This document shows positions 26,034-35,798 of a DNA stretch of 64,000 nucleotides, piece after piece. Source of the stretch: a virus. Each line of letters opens with the position of its first letter. Position 1 is the first letter of the stretch. Made by a program: the position numbers and the translations under genes. Location: positions 1 to 64,000 of IMG/VR virus record IMGVR_UViG_3300027733_000036. One strand, 5' to 3'. A model generated the notes under the pieces. That model was not told the origin of the DNA, ran no database searches, and worked only from the letters and a program-made list of their open reading frames with translations.

Positions 26034-27593
26034 ATGGCAACATATAGAAAGCTTAGAGATATCGATTATGGTAAGCCGATTATCGCCCCTACGCACGGCG
26101 ACACGGTTGCACCTCAGAATGACCTTGCCGCTGCGGCTTGGCTCCCAATTAGCCGCAATGCTACAAATTCGGCCAATGGTTATTTCTCATACAAGTATCA
26201 GCGCCACGTCTTTACCGATATGGTTGTAATCATGCCCGGTAAGCTTGTTGCTCTCACTCGTGAGAGTCTTACTGGTGAGAATGCTACTTCTACCATTAAC
26301 CTTGGCACAGTAGGTCGCCTTGTTCCTGCAGGTATTCGTCTTGCTTGGAAGGCTGCTATTGTCGCTGGCGGTACCACTCCGGTCCTTAAGTATGAGCAGA
26401 AAGATGTAGATGAGCGCATTGAAGACCTAACAACTGGTCTTCCTGTTGCTGCTGCTGTTGAGTACACAGTCACGCAGTTGACTACGCATCTCAAGAGTCG
26501 TGGCCTTATTGGCGCGTCAGAGACTATTGATGCCTTTATTTCTCGCCCAATCGGTGTAGCTGCTAACGTGGTTTATGCCTGGGCTGGTGGTGATGGTACG
26601 CAGCCCAACAAGCTTCGCTTCATGAACTATCGTCGTGAAAATAAGTCAACCTTCTGGACTGGCCAGGACCACACCCTTCGTCTACCTGTTGCTCCTATTA
26701 AGGCCGCGACTGTTACGACTGCTGCAAATACCCAAAAGCTTACTGCTCTTAGTCAGCTTGAAGTTGCTGGTACAGCGCGTTGGATTTTCGGCAATGAAAT
26801 TGGTGACGCAGGCGCTTCGGACCTCTTGGCTCTTCTTCCTGTCCGCTATGCCGATCTAACGAATGAGAACTGGGTGGCTCTTGCTCTTGGTCGTAAGAGC
26901 ATTGAGCATAACATTTACAATGCCATGCAATATGGCACTGTTTCTGCAAGCGCACTTGTTCTTAAGGCTGAGAAGGGTAGCCCAAATCAACTAACAAAGG
27001 TTGGCGATTATTTCGTTGACCGTGAACTTGGTATTCTTTTCATGTATGAGTCGGGCGGCGCTGGCACTCTTGCTACCGCTGGCACTGTTGTCACATTCAG
27101 CTACCTACCCACTGCTGCTGTTGCTCTTGCTGGCTCTAACGTCTCAGACGCTGCTGCAGATACCAGTGATCAGTATGTTGACGTTGCTGTTTTTGCCGGA
27201 GTGACTGGTAATGTCAAGCCTGGCGATTATCTCTCCTACGACAAGTATTCTAACTTTGTCCCTTATGTGGCTCGCACGCCTGAGGTTGCACTCAAGATCA
27301 CTGCTGGTGCTCTTGTTGCCGCCACTACTGGTGACCTTACTGATGCTAGTGTAGCCAAGGTTACTACTTGGGCCAACCCTACTGGCTATCAGCTTCCTGA
27401 AGACATTGTTGGTAAGTGCTATACACTTGACCGTTCACCTAAGGCTGATCTTGCCTCTGTCAAGACTTTCCATGACTATGATGGCGTGTCACTCGCTGAT
27501 CGTACTCCTGGTTCGGCTAATGATGGCCATCCTGCAGAAATTCATCAGTCAAGCGGTGGTCAGTTCGCTGCCATCGTGCGCGTCCTACTCTAA
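26034..27593 (+). CDS. Probable capsid decoration/cement or second head protein
   Basis: 519 residues, SD AGGAG 7 nt before the ATG. The sequence is beta-rich without membrane segments; short pieces such as DMVVIMPGKLVALT and VKPGDYLSYDKYSNFVPY resemble decoration-protein strands. A central TLRLPVAPIKAATV and several Ala/Thr-rich segments look structural. It lies directly before the major capsid gene and shares its GC-rich, C-ending codon choice, which implies very high expression. I infer an abundant head surface protein. No close family is recognised, and a capsid vertex or spike protein is an alternative. Confidence 0.55.
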   Translation: MATYRKLRDIDYGKPIIAPTHGDTVAPQNDLAAAAWLPISRNATNSANGYFSYKYQRHVFTDMVVIMPGKLVALTRESLTGENATSTINLGTVGRLVPAGIRLAWKAAIVAGGTTPVLKYEQKDVDERIEDLTTGLPVAAAVEYTVTQLTTHLKSRGLIGASETIDAFISRPIGVAANVVYAWAGGDGTQPNKLRFMNYRRENKSTFWTGQDHTLRLPVAPIKAATVTTAANTQKLTALSQLEVAGTARWIFGNEIGDAGASDLLALLPVRYADLTNENWVALALGRKSIEHNIYNAMQYGTVSASALVLKAEKGSPNQLTKVGDYFVDRELGILFMYESGGAGTLATAGTVVTFSYLPTAAVALAGSNVSDAAADTSDQYVDVAVFAGVTGNVKPGDYLSYDKYSNFVPYVARTPEVALKITAGALVAATTGDLTDASVAKVTTWANPTGYQLPEDIVGKCYTLDRSPKADLASVKTFHDYDGVSLADRTPGSANDGHPAEIHQSSGGQFAAIVRVLL

Positions 27594-27627
27594 TTAAAAT
27601 CATAATCTCAATAAGGAGAACCGAAAA

Positions 27628-28911
27628 ATGTCAAGACTAAAGCACAAGAACCTAGAAATTGCTGATCAGAGTGAGCTTACAGCGCTCATCAAGAACAACG
27701 GTTGGCTTCCTGGCTCAGACCACTCCAGCGACTCACGTCTTTCAATCGAAGACGCGATTACGTCAGCTGAGCTTGGGCCCTGGGTCAAGCACTCAATTGT
27801 TGAGATTATGATGGAGCCAATGGAGCCAATGCTCAATCTTACCCCACTCCTTGATACCATTCCTGCGCCGGATGGTATTACTGAGTTCCGTCTTCCCGCC
27901 CTTTCAGCTTTCACTGTCCATAAGGTCACTGAGCTTGAAGGTTACCGTGAAGAGCGTGTGACTACTGGCGGTGGTATGGCTACGGCCGCCATTGACAAGT
28001 GGGGTGTTATGATCTCCCTTACGCAAGAGGCTATCAAGGCTTCCAATTGGAATCTCCTTGGTTACCTTGCCCGTGAGGCCGGTCGTGCTTTCGCTCGCCG
28101 CAAGGAGACCGAAATCGCTAAGCATATCACGAACATCAGCGTTCCTGCGTTCGACAATCTTAATCCTTCTCAGTCAGCTCTTGGTATCACCACTGGTCGT
28201 GACATTACGCTCAAGACCAATGGTACGCTTACCATGGATGACCTTTTCAATGCGTATCACCTTCTCATCCAGAGAGGTTTCACTCCCGATACGCTAATCT
28301 GCCATCCTCTTACTTACCTTATGTTTGTACGCGACCCCGTCCTTCGTGCATTTGCCATGCAGAGCGGCAGCGGCAATCTCTTTGGTAACTATTCGGGTTC
28401 GGCTGCTAACGTTAGCGGTGTTCCTGATGCCGTTAAGGGTGTCCTTTCAAAGGGTTACTCACGTGGCCAGCTTGGTCTTAAGCCCGATGGTACTGGTGCT
28501 TCACTTAAGGACTTTAACGTTAATGCCATTACAGCTGCTCCTCAGCTTCCTCTTGGCCTTCCGTTTGGTCTACGTATTGTGACTTCACGCTTCATGCCTT
28601 ACGATCCTGCTACTAAGCTTACCGATATCGTTCTTTGCGATAGCAAGTCACTTGGTGCTCTAATTGTTGGTTCAGGCATTGTTGCTGACGAGTGGGAAGA
28701 CAAGTACTTTGAGACCTTCAAGATGAAGTGGTCAGAGAAGTGGGGTATCTTCATGTATAACGAAGGCCAGGGTCTAGTTACGCTTAAGAATATCTTCTGC
28801 GACCAGAACTTCTACTCACCTGAAATTGCGCGTCCTTACTACGATCCTACCTCTGGTTTTGATCCTGCTGGCGCTACAATTGACGGCGGCTCAAACTTCC
28901 CTTCTAACTAA
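27628..28911 (+). CDS. Major capsid protein, HK97 fold
   Basis: 427 residues, SD AAGGAG. Family features: an N-arm followed by MEPMLNLTPLLDTIPAP; an E-loop-like region with VTTGGGMATAA; a spine-helix region LAREAGRAFARRKETEIA; the P-domain segment LTMDDLFNAYHLLIQRGFTPDTLICHP followed by a VRDPVLRAF strand; and a C-terminal GLRIVTSRFMP-type strand leading to LCDSKSLGALIVG. No long N-terminal scaffold (delta) domain is present, consistent with a separate scaffold encoded at 22414-25132. Codon use is clearly more GC-rich than in most neighbours, as expected for the most abundant protein. A strong terminator follows 23 nt after the stop. Confidence 0.92.
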   Translation: MSRLKHKNLEIADQSELTALIKNNGWLPGSDHSSDSRLSIEDAITSAELGPWVKHSIVEIMMEPMEPMLNLTPLLDTIPAPDGITEFRLPALSAFTVHKVTELEGYREERVTTGGGMATAAIDKWGVMISLTQEAIKASNWNLLGYLAREAGRAFARRKETEIAKHITNISVPAFDNLNPSQSALGITTGRDITLKTNGTLTMDDLFNAYHLLIQRGFTPDTLICHPLTYLMFVRDPVLRAFAMQSGSGNLFGNYSGSAANVSGVPDAVKGVLSKGYSRGQLGLKPDGTGASLKDFNVNAITAAPQLPLGLPFGLRIVTSRFMPYDPATKLTDIVLCDSKSLGALIVGSGIVADEWEDKYFETFKMKWSEKWGIFMYNEGQGLVTLKNIFCDQNFYSPEIARPYYDPTSGFDPAGATIDGGSNFPSN

Positions 28912-28933
28912 TAATTAGAAGATAGATAAATAG

Positions 28934-28966
28934 CCCCCAGGTCGAAAGGCCTGGGGGTTTTCTTTT
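28934..28966 (+). terminator. Rho-independent terminator after the major capsid gene
   Basis: A 10-bp stem (28934-28943 with 28948-28957, one T-G pair) is capped by a GAAA tetraloop and followed by TTTTCTTTT. It would end or attenuate transcription of the highly expressed head genes. Confidence 0.93.
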
Positions 28967-28974
28967 GTTATAAT
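28966..28974 (+). promoter_or_regulatory. Extended -10 promoter right after the terminator
   Basis: TGT-TATAAT is a perfect extended -10 placed immediately after the terminator T tract and ~35 nt before the next ATG. No -35 match is seen. The terminator/promoter pair would reset transcription for the neck and tail genes. Confidence 0.6.
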
Positions 28975-29008
28975 GTCCGTATCTAGATATTAATTACTAG
29001 GAGATGAC

Positions 29009-29227
29009 ATGAGTTTAGAAAATAAAATTGCAAATGCATTAGCAAATATTACGTCACAGAAGGACATGGATGCTTTGTTTAGAAGGCTAGCTTTTGAGGA
29101 ACATCAAGCAATTATGGATAATCAAGATGCGGTTATAGAGGCTGAGAGCTTAGAGACACAAGAGATTACTTTAGTTACTGGGTGTGAAGTTGAATGTACT
29201 CTTGAATCTTATATTGAGGAGTTCTAA
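29009..29227 (+). CDS. Small acidic protein, unknown
   Basis: 72 residues, SD AGGAG 5 nt before the ATG. Predominantly helical and acidic; two cysteines sit in the stretch VTGCEVECTLE. It is the first gene of the neck/tail transcript and its coding frame ends 2 nt before the next gene. No family is recognised; a head-completion or assembly factor is possible. Confidence 0.65.
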   Translation: MSLENKIANALANITSQKDMDALFRRLAFEEHQAIMDNQDAVIEAESLETQEITLVTGCEVECTLESYIEEF

Positions 29228-29229
29228 TA

Positions 29230-30330
29230 ATGGCTTTTAATATTGTTTCAGTTTGGCCAGGTCCTATTACTACTTTTCCTACTGGGGAAAAGATTGAGAT
29301 TCTTTTTGATCAAGAGGTATCTGAGTTTCTTGCTGAGAACAGTATTAGTCTAGTTGGCCCTGATAACCACATTGCAACTGGTGTTGAGTTTGAAGAAAAA
29401 CTTTATAGATTTACTAATGAATCTTCCTACGCAAAAACACTTGAAAGTCTTCATCTCAAAGGTGAAGTTCCAGTTGAGTTAGAGGTTGTTAGGTGCGATT
29501 CGTCTGGGCTTACTCTTGAAGAGCAAATGAGTTATGAGTACGACGTTGATGTTAAAAGCAAATTAATTATTAGACCCAGGGCTTTCTTACAGGAAAAGAC
29601 AGACTATAGATTGCTAATTAGCGGCTCATCTTCTCCTGACAATGAATGGAGTTACATTGGATCAAGGACTGTATTTGATCCACTAAAGGATCCTTTATCT
29701 AGCGGCGAAGGTCTTATTAGATCTAGTGGCTATTACACTGGAACTACAGCAGATTTAATAATTGTTGAGGTGGCAAAAGCTGGCAGCTCGTCATCTTGTA
29801 AATTAAGATGGTATTTTGACAGCAATGATACTGTTAAGTTTGATTTGCTACCATTAACTGGTAGAAACAAAATTGCCAAAGATAAAGACATTTACCTTGA
29901 ACTTATTGGCGGAGCGTCTGACAGCTTTAAAATAGGTGATACCTGGACAATAAATCTTCGGCCCATACAGTATTTAGTTGATACTTATAAGGTTGATTTT
30001 TCTACAGCAGCTGATCAGGTTAAAGAATTACCCACTACAGTTTCGCAAAGTCCAATTGGACTGGATGTGCCTACTCAAGCAGAGATAGAAGCTGCAGCTA
30101 CTGAGTTTCAACTAGTAAAAATTGATCCTGAGTATGGAGCTAGTAATATATCTTTAAAGACCAAACAAATTACTCTTACTTTTAATAAGGATATTGATCC
30201 CACTAGCGTAACAGCAGATACAATTAAGTTGTTTAGAAATGTTATGGATGGCAACCAAGATGCAGTCGATGTGGGCTATTCTTGGATTGTTAATGGCAAA
30301 AAAATTATTATCAACGTAATAAGGGAATAA
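29230..30330 (+). CDS. Protein with two bacterial Ig-like (SbsA/Big_5-type) domains
   Basis: 366 residues, GGAG 9 nt before the ATG. Residues ~1-130 (VSVWPGPITTFPTGEKIEILFDQEV) and ~293-366 (LVKIDPEYGASNISLKTKQITLTFNKDID, then VTADTIKLF) show the pattern of Ig-like domains with I-x-P...I...F-(N/D)-x-(D/E)-(I/V). The middle is beta-rich and unassigned. Ig-like domains on phage virions usually decorate the head, neck or tail and can bind cell-surface polysaccharide weakly. The position just after the capsid operon favours a head or neck decoration role (inference). Confidence 0.6.
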   Translation: MAFNIVSVWPGPITTFPTGEKIEILFDQEVSEFLAENSISLVGPDNHIATGVEFEEKLYRFTNESSYAKTLESLHLKGEVPVELEVVRCDSSGLTLEEQMSYEYDVDVKSKLIIRPRAFLQEKTDYRLLISGSSSPDNEWSYIGSRTVFDPLKDPLSSGEGLIRSSGYYTGTTADLIIVEVAKAGSSSSCKLRWYFDSNDTVKFDLLPLTGRNKIAKDKDIYLELIGGASDSFKIGDTWTINLRPIQYLVDTYKVDFSTAADQVKELPTTVSQSPIGLDVPTQAEIEAAATEFQLVKIDPEYGASNISLKTKQITLTFNKDIDPTSVTADTIKLFRNVMDGNQDAVDVGYSWIVNGKKIIINVIRE

Positions 30331-30331
30331 T

Positions 30332-31468
30332 ATGTTAACCGTAATTCAAGGAGATGCAGTTAATATTGTTTGCCAAGTCAGAGATGGAAATGGCTATCTA
30401 GCTAATGGATTTGTTAGTACAGATCCTGCAGCTGATATGACAATCCCTGAATCTACACCAAAGGTATCAATTTATCCATATGGCAAAAAGCCCGGACTAC
30501 CGGGAGTCAATCTTGCCACTCATGCAGTGCCAGGATTCTATAGAGTTGATCCAGGTGCTCCAACTAAGTATGGACAATATACTTATAACTATATAACTGC
30601 AGTTGACTCTCAAGTTGGAGAGTGGTGGGCTTACTTTGAAATCAATGTTGGCACTGATCTTGCTCCAGTTATGTTTACAAGTCTTGTTCCATTTACTGTT
30701 ACATCTAGTGGCAGCGAACTCAATACTTATTCACAAGATGAAGGTTTTGATACGTTACTCAATAATAATCAGTATGTTATTGAAATTAGGGGAATCAAAG
30801 AAATTGGCGCTGCAGTCGACTCGGTGGGCATAGAAGACGAATCTTGGTTCACTAGTAGGTACACTCCCATGTACGCAACTTACGATCAAGTTCTATCTAG
30901 CGTTGGTAGTATTGTAGGTGATGTTGATGCTGATACGGTTAACTATCTTATTTATAGATATTCAAAAGTTGTAGATGCAATGGTCTTTGATATGCCAGTG
31001 CAAAATGGAACACAAAAATGGCTTGATTATGTTAAGATGGAGTACGTAATCATCAATAGTTCTATTGATTTGATTGAGAATATTTCACTTGCCTTAGGTG
31101 CTCCTCGTGCTAAACAACTTGGCGATCTTAAAGTCGAATGGGCTGACAATGGCTCAGCTTTGAAAGTCAAGATTGAGCAAATGAGAAAACGCAATGAAGA
31201 CTTACATAGAATTCTTCATAGCAATGGTAATCTTTCATATGGCGCAAGTCTTAATGCTGGTATGGCAATCAAAGGTTATCTTGGTGCAGACTATCCTGCT
31301 TTTGGCAGATCAATTGATAACATGCCTAGATTTGCTCCGAGTGTCAATATTAAAACTAGACTTCCTGGATCTTACAGATACTATCCAGACTATGCTTATC
31401 AGAACCGTTATCGTTACCGGTACATCTATAGAAATATAAATGGCAACTGGCCTGATACTGGTAGTTAG
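30332..31468 (+). CDS. Probable head-tail connector/adaptor protein with N-terminal beta domain
   Basis: 378 residues, weak GGGA upstream. Residues 1-~130 are a beta sandwich-like domain (VIQGDAVNIVCQVRDGNG...GEWWAYFEI). Residues ~165-280 are helical: TSRYTPMYATYDQVLSSVGSIVGDVDADTVNYLIYRYSKVVDA resembles the helical bundle of head-tail adaptors that bind beneath the portal. The C-terminus is Tyr/Arg-rich (RYYPDYAYQNRYRYRYIYRN), an odd low-complexity tail that may insert between subunits. The neck assignment rests on position and helical pattern. Confidence 0.5.
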   Translation: MLTVIQGDAVNIVCQVRDGNGYLANGFVSTDPAADMTIPESTPKVSIYPYGKKPGLPGVNLATHAVPGFYRVDPGAPTKYGQYTYNYITAVDSQVGEWWAYFEINVGTDLAPVMFTSLVPFTVTSSGSELNTYSQDEGFDTLLNNNQYVIEIRGIKEIGAAVDSVGIEDESWFTSRYTPMYATYDQVLSSVGSIVGDVDADTVNYLIYRYSKVVDAMVFDMPVQNGTQKWLDYVKMEYVIINSSIDLIENISLALGAPRAKQLGDLKVEWADNGSALKVKIEQMRKRNEDLHRILHSNGNLSYGASLNAGMAIKGYLGADYPAFGRSIDNMPRFAPSVNIKTRLPGSYRYYPDYAYQNRYRYRYIYRNINGNWPDTGS

Positions 31469-31481
31469 GATAGGAGCATAA

Positions 31482-32030
31482 ATGGCTATTAAAAGAAATC
31501 GCTTTTATCGCTTAGATTCAAGCCCAAAAGTTACACAAAAAGAAGTAGATTTACGCAAAGAAACTAAAGATACTTTTGGAGGATCAGTCTATGAGATCCC
31601 AAAGGCTTTCAAAGTTATGCTTAGAAAGTTTAGACGTAATGCAAATAACTACAGAATTCCTTGCTCTTGCAATGTAGCTAAAGAAGGTCAAATGCATCAA
31701 AAATGCACTGTATGCCTAGGAGAAGGCTATCTATGGGATGAGCATTATATAGATACATTTAAAGTTGACATTGGAAGTGATCAGGAAAAAGCTGGAGCTT
31801 CATTACTTACAGAAATTGGCAGAAGTAAAAAGCAATTTTGTAAGTTTTATGTGCAAGACACAGTAGCAATAGACTATGAAGATAAAATCATAGAATTAGC
31901 ATTGGAACCTAATGGTGCTCTTGTTAAGCCAGAGCGTCGCCATATTACTTGGACAATTAATACATTGAATGAGAAGCGTTCAGATACTGGTCGAATAGAA
32001 TACATAATCTTATACTGTAGGAAATATTAA
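31482..32030 (+). CDS. Neck protein with zinc-ribbon-like Cys motif
   Basis: 182 residues, GGAG upstream. C61-x-C63 and C75-x2-C78 followed by GEGYLW resemble half of a DnaJ-type zinc ribbon (C-x-C...C-x2-C-x-G-x-G). The rest is beta-rich (VQDTVAIDYEDKIIELAL and ITWTINTLNEKR). Genes in this place, between adaptor and tail-completion protein, usually encode the head-tail stopper. That assignment is positional; zinc binding is a motif-based guess. Confidence 0.5.
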   Translation: MAIKRNRFYRLDSSPKVTQKEVDLRKETKDTFGGSVYEIPKAFKVMLRKFRRNANNYRIPCSCNVAKEGQMHQKCTVCLGEGYLWDEHYIDTFKVDIGSDQEKAGASLLTEIGRSKKQFCKFYVQDTVAIDYEDKIIELALEPNGALVKPERRHITWTINTLNEKRSDTGRIEYIILYCRKY

Positions 32031-32031
32031 A

Positions 32032-32775
32032 ATGTTAAATCCACTGAGTAAACAATTACAGGCTGACCTTAGTACTGCTCAAAAGAATTTTATTGTTGAA
32101 GTTCTTGAAAAGAACGAACTATTAAATAAGGTCACAGAAGCAGCACCTAGTAATTTAATACTGGAGCCAGGTGGCAAAGCAATTCTTAAATTAGAGAATG
32201 ACAAAATAAGAATCAATACAATTTATGAAGTTATGGAATTGCTTCAGGAAGTTATCAATTTTGCAACTGTATCCCTTAAACCTTCATGGTTAAATAATGA
32301 AAGATTAATTATTCAAAGACCTATCATCAATGTTGAAAGTGAAACTCCTAATGTTGTTTTTAAAGTTCTAGACGGTAAACCAGGTGCCGCCGGAACAGGG
32401 GCAGTAAACGCTCCTTCTCGTAGGATGGTGACACCTATACTAGTTGGCAAGTACATGGACCCGAAAGATGATACATCCGAGATCTACTTATATGGTCAAA
32501 GATTTGACTATAATATTTCTTTGAGTGTATATGGAAAAACAGCGCATGAAGCTGACCTCCTAAAGGAGTGGATCATGGATATCATTAAGGTTTATCTATG
32601 GTATGTTAAATACAGTGGAGTGTTAGATTTTGTTTTTGTAGAAGAATTAGGAGATGACACAGAAGCGTTAAGACACAAGAGAACTATTAAATATGCTGTC
32701 TCAATTGAGAAACTTAGTTGGTCCAGCTTCTTCGTACTAAAAGAAATTGCTTTAAAAATTGTTACTTCAAATTAA
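32032..32775 (+). CDS. Probable tail completion/terminator protein
   Basis: 247 residues; AGGAAA upstream of the ATG. Sequence order fits proteins capping the tail tube: an N-terminal helical part, IIQRPIINVESETPNVVFKVLDG, then GQRFDYNISLSVYGKTAHEADLLKEWIMDII (a beta-alpha pattern typical of tail terminators), ending with VSIEKLSWSSFFVLKEIALKIV. It directly precedes the sheath gene, where tail-terminator genes usually lie. Confidence 0.55.
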   Translation: MLNPLSKQLQADLSTAQKNFIVEVLEKNELLNKVTEAAPSNLILEPGGKAILKLENDKIRINTIYEVMELLQEVINFATVSLKPSWLNNERLIIQRPIINVESETPNVVFKVLDGKPGAAGTGAVNAPSRRMVTPILVGKYMDPKDDTSEIYLYGQRFDYNISLSVYGKTAHEADLLKEWIMDIIKVYLWYVKYSGVLDFVFVEELGDDTEALRHKRTIKYAVSIEKLSWSSFFVLKEIALKIVTSN

Positions 32776-32793
32776 TTATTCAAAGGAGAGCCG

Positions 32794-35775
32794 ATGTATA
32801 TAAACCTACCCGGGAGTTACGTACAGCTTCAAGATGGTAACCTAACCTTCTCAGCCCCAGATCTTACACAGTCTGTTCTTGTTCTTGGTACGGCCACTAA
32901 GGGTCTTACCAGTGAACCATTCCTGATGTCAGATGTAAGTGCTGTTGTTAGAGAGTTTGGTTCTGACTCTGAAGTTGCGAGAGCCGCTAGCGAAGTCAAG
33001 AAAGGCGGAGCTTCAAACATTTATGTTTACCGTTTGCCTGGTACTCCTCCTGTTTTGTCAGCTCTTGGTGCTGATGTTAATGAGGCAAGCGCTGCAGGTA
33101 TTACAATTCGTACTACACAGGAGTCGCCTGAAGCTGCTGCTAAGTATGGCGTGGCTTATCGTCATGCTAAGAGCCTAGCAACGAGTGGTACTGGCACTGC
33201 AGATGATAAGTCTGTTACTGCTGAACTTATTGTTGTTAATCTTGAGACGGATACTGTTGTCTGGCAGGGTACTGCATTAGAGGGTGCCTCACTTGATAAT
33301 GGCGAAGTTGATGTTGAGTTTGAACTTGGCGATGTTGATCTAGGCCTAGGCGAAGGCGCAGAGGCAGAGTCTATTGCTATTAGTGTTAGCTCGGGAAGCA
33401 GGAGTTACACTGGAGTTGCTTCTAGCTATCAGGCATCTGGTCCTGGTACTGGGGCTACATTTACTGTGCTAGGTGTTCCTACGTTTGGAACAGGAGCCTA
33501 CTCAACTACTACAATTTCGACAGCTGCTGGTGGTTCACTTTATGCGGTTGGTGATGGACTTAAGGTCTTAGGTTCGGCTCTTGGTGGGGTCAGCACTGCA
33601 AATGATCTTACTTTCTCAGTGGCCTCAGTCGCAGGGGCAACCCGTACATATACTGACCTTGCACTTGATGATGGGGATGGCCACGACGCTGGTAGAGCAT
33701 CTATCACAGTCAGCGCTGGTGGTGTTTATAGCGTAACTATCACAACTCAGGGCACTGGTTATACTGCTGGTAATATTGTTGTTGATGGTAGTCTTCTTGG
33801 TGGAGTAACAAGCACCAATGATGCTACTGTTACTATTACTGTCAATGTTTCAGGTGTTATAACTGGTGCCAGCGTTGCTGGTAACGGTCTTGTCAGAGGT
33901 GCAGTGGCAACAGTTGGTACTATTGCTGGTAACTATGCTGCTCCTGGTGCAACTGCTCTTACTTATTCATTTGGCATTTCTGGAATTACTGCTACTGGAA
34001 CATATGCTGTTGGTCAGCCTTATACTTCTGCTAGTGCTGTGGCCACTGCACTAGCAGCTGCTCTTAATGCTAATGGGGAATTCGAAAAGCTTCCATTCAC
34101 TGCTAGCGCGTTAGACAACGTAATATCAATTACCGCTGATGGCACTGTCAACGCTGACGGTGAAGTTGTTTACGGCGTTGATCACCCTTGGGCTGGCTAT
34201 ACTGCTCGTCCTTTCTTACAGGCTGCTCCTACAATTACACTTCCTTCTGGACAGGGAACAGTCAGTGCCTATGGAGTAGCTGGATCATCAACTGGTAGAG
34301 CGTCTGATGTTGGTCTATACCCTCAGGATAGCAATAAGCCTTTTGCTGTTGCTGGTGGTGGCGTTTATGTTCCTCTTGATAAGGTTCTTGATGGCGGCAC
34401 AGCTGTGTCCTATGGTCTTAGTGGGGCAACATTTACTCATGCCCCTCTTGAAGATTATGCTAATAACAACTTTGATTACGGTACTGCAGCCGAGTTTAGC
34501 CCAGGCACCACTGATTCAAATATCTCCCTTATGAAGAGATATGAGAAGCTTCATACTGCGTTTGAGAATCTTGATCTTGCAGCTTTTGACATCATTGTTC
34601 CTTATGGCATAACAATTGATGCTAAGAATGCCGCTGATGGTGCAGATATTACTATTACTGATGGGGCTTATCCTGCGCCTGGGCAAGCAAACGATGCCCT
34701 TGGTTACCTTGTTGTATCAGACAATGGCGACTACACCTATACCTACTACTGGTCGACCACTGGTGTTATTTCAGATCTTCCCGAGATTGCTAGTAATAGT
34801 CTTCTTCCGGAGTCAGGTGAGTTCCAATATAGAGAAGTTAACTTTGGGCATCTTCTTGCAACGTATTGCTATGAGAACTCAGAGGATTACAGAACTTGTC
34901 ACGGTGTGATTGGTACTCGTCTTCCTGGTAGCATTTCGGCTCGTGGCATTCGTGAGTACTTTGGTAAGGCTCCTACTTATGCGTATGACAGAGAGAGTGG
35001 CACCTACTTCATTACTGATGAAAGCAATAATGGTACAGGTCTACTTGGTCATAAGTTCATTGGCGGCAAGTACGCTTTCAATGATGGCGTAAAGCGTGGT
35101 GGACTTTTCCTAACGGAAGATAGATCACTTGATTACTCAACAGCCAACATGGTGCTGGATGGTAATAGTAAGAAAATCGATCTTGGTAAGTATCTTTCTG
35201 TTGTTGCTCTGTTTGGCACAACAGCAGATGATGTTAACACAAGAAGCCCTGCTTACATTACAAATGCGGCTACAATTGTTGCTGGTATGCTTCCTAACTT
35301 GAGTGTTATTGACAGCCTTATTAACCGTCAGGTTCCTGGTCTATTTGTGCCTTACCGCCTAGAGACCAAGACTGTGGACGTTGCATGTGGCCTTGGACTT
35401 ACACTTGCTAAGGTTGAGAACGGTACACCATCTATTGCAGACTCACCGACCTTTGCTTCTCCAACATCTGACTACACAAGACTTACTACGGTAAGAATTG
35501 TTGCTAAGATTGCTGAAGAGCTTAGAAATACGGCTCGTCCTTTCCTTGGTAAAGGTCTTTCCGCAATCAAGAGGAATGCACTTGAAGCTGCAATTGGCGA
35601 AGTCCTCAAGAGAAATCTTGGCGATTCCACTGGCGTACAGGTTATTACAGCTGGCCGCTTTAAGCTTATGCAAACTGCAGAAGAGCGTGTTCTTGGTAAG
35701 GTTAGAGTTGATCTAACTCTCACTCCTGTCTTTGAGCTTAGACAGATTACCTTCTCTGTAAACCTTAGCGTTTAA
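32794..35775 (+). CDS. Contractile tail sheath protein with a large beta insertion
   Basis: 993 residues, SD AAAGGAG. The N-terminus (YINLPGSYVQLQDGNLTF, then SVLVLGTATKG and FGSDSEVARAASEVKKGGASNIYVYRL) and the C-terminus (TTVRIVAKIAEELRNTARPFLG...RVDLTLTPVFELRQITFSVNLSV) are sheath hallmarks, as are AAFDIIVPYG and CHGVIGTRLPG. Sheaths are usually ~400-700 residues; the excess is a Gly/Thr/Val-rich insertion at about residues 95-520. Within it a motif repeats (LGSALGGVSTANDLTF near 260 and DGSLLGGVTSTNDATV near 335), suggesting duplicated strands. The insert probably projects on the outside of the tail. The protein identifies the phage as contractile-tailed. Confidence 0.93.
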   Translation: MYINLPGSYVQLQDGNLTFSAPDLTQSVLVLGTATKGLTSEPFLMSDVSAVVREFGSDSEVARAASEVKKGGASNIYVYRLPGTPPVLSALGADVNEASAAGITIRTTQESPEAAAKYGVAYRHAKSLATSGTGTADDKSVTAELIVVNLETDTVVWQGTALEGASLDNGEVDVEFELGDVDLGLGEGAEAESIAISVSSGSRSYTGVASSYQASGPGTGATFTVLGVPTFGTGAYSTTTISTAAGGSLYAVGDGLKVLGSALGGVSTANDLTFSVASVAGATRTYTDLALDDGDGHDAGRASITVSAGGVYSVTITTQGTGYTAGNIVVDGSLLGGVTSTNDATVTITVNVSGVITGASVAGNGLVRGAVATVGTIAGNYAAPGATALTYSFGISGITATGTYAVGQPYTSASAVATALAAALNANGEFEKLPFTASALDNVISITADGTVNADGEVVYGVDHPWAGYTARPFLQAAPTITLPSGQGTVSAYGVAGSSTGRASDVGLYPQDSNKPFAVAGGGVYVPLDKVLDGGTAVSYGLSGATFTHAPLEDYANNNFDYGTAAEFSPGTTDSNISLMKRYEKLHTAFENLDLAAFDIIVPYGITIDAKNAADGADITITDGAYPAPGQANDALGYLVVSDNGDYTYTYYWSTTGVISDLPEIASNSLLPESGEFQYREVNFGHLLATYCYENSEDYRTCHGVIGTRLPGSISARGIREYFGKAPTYAYDRESGTYFITDESNNGTGLLGHKFIGGKYAFNDGVKRGGLFLTEDRSLDYSTANMVLDGNSKKIDLGKYLSVVALFGTTADDVNTRSPAYITNAATIVAGMLPNLSVIDSLINRQVPGLFVPYRLETKTVDVACGLGLTLAKVENGTPSIADSPTFASPTSDYTRLTTVRIVAKIAEELRNTARPFLGKGLSAIKRNALEAAIGEVLKRNLGDSTGVQVITAGRFKLMQTAEERVLGKVRVDLTLTPVFELRQITFSVNLSV

Positions 35776-35798
35776 TTATAAATTAAGGAGCAATAAAA

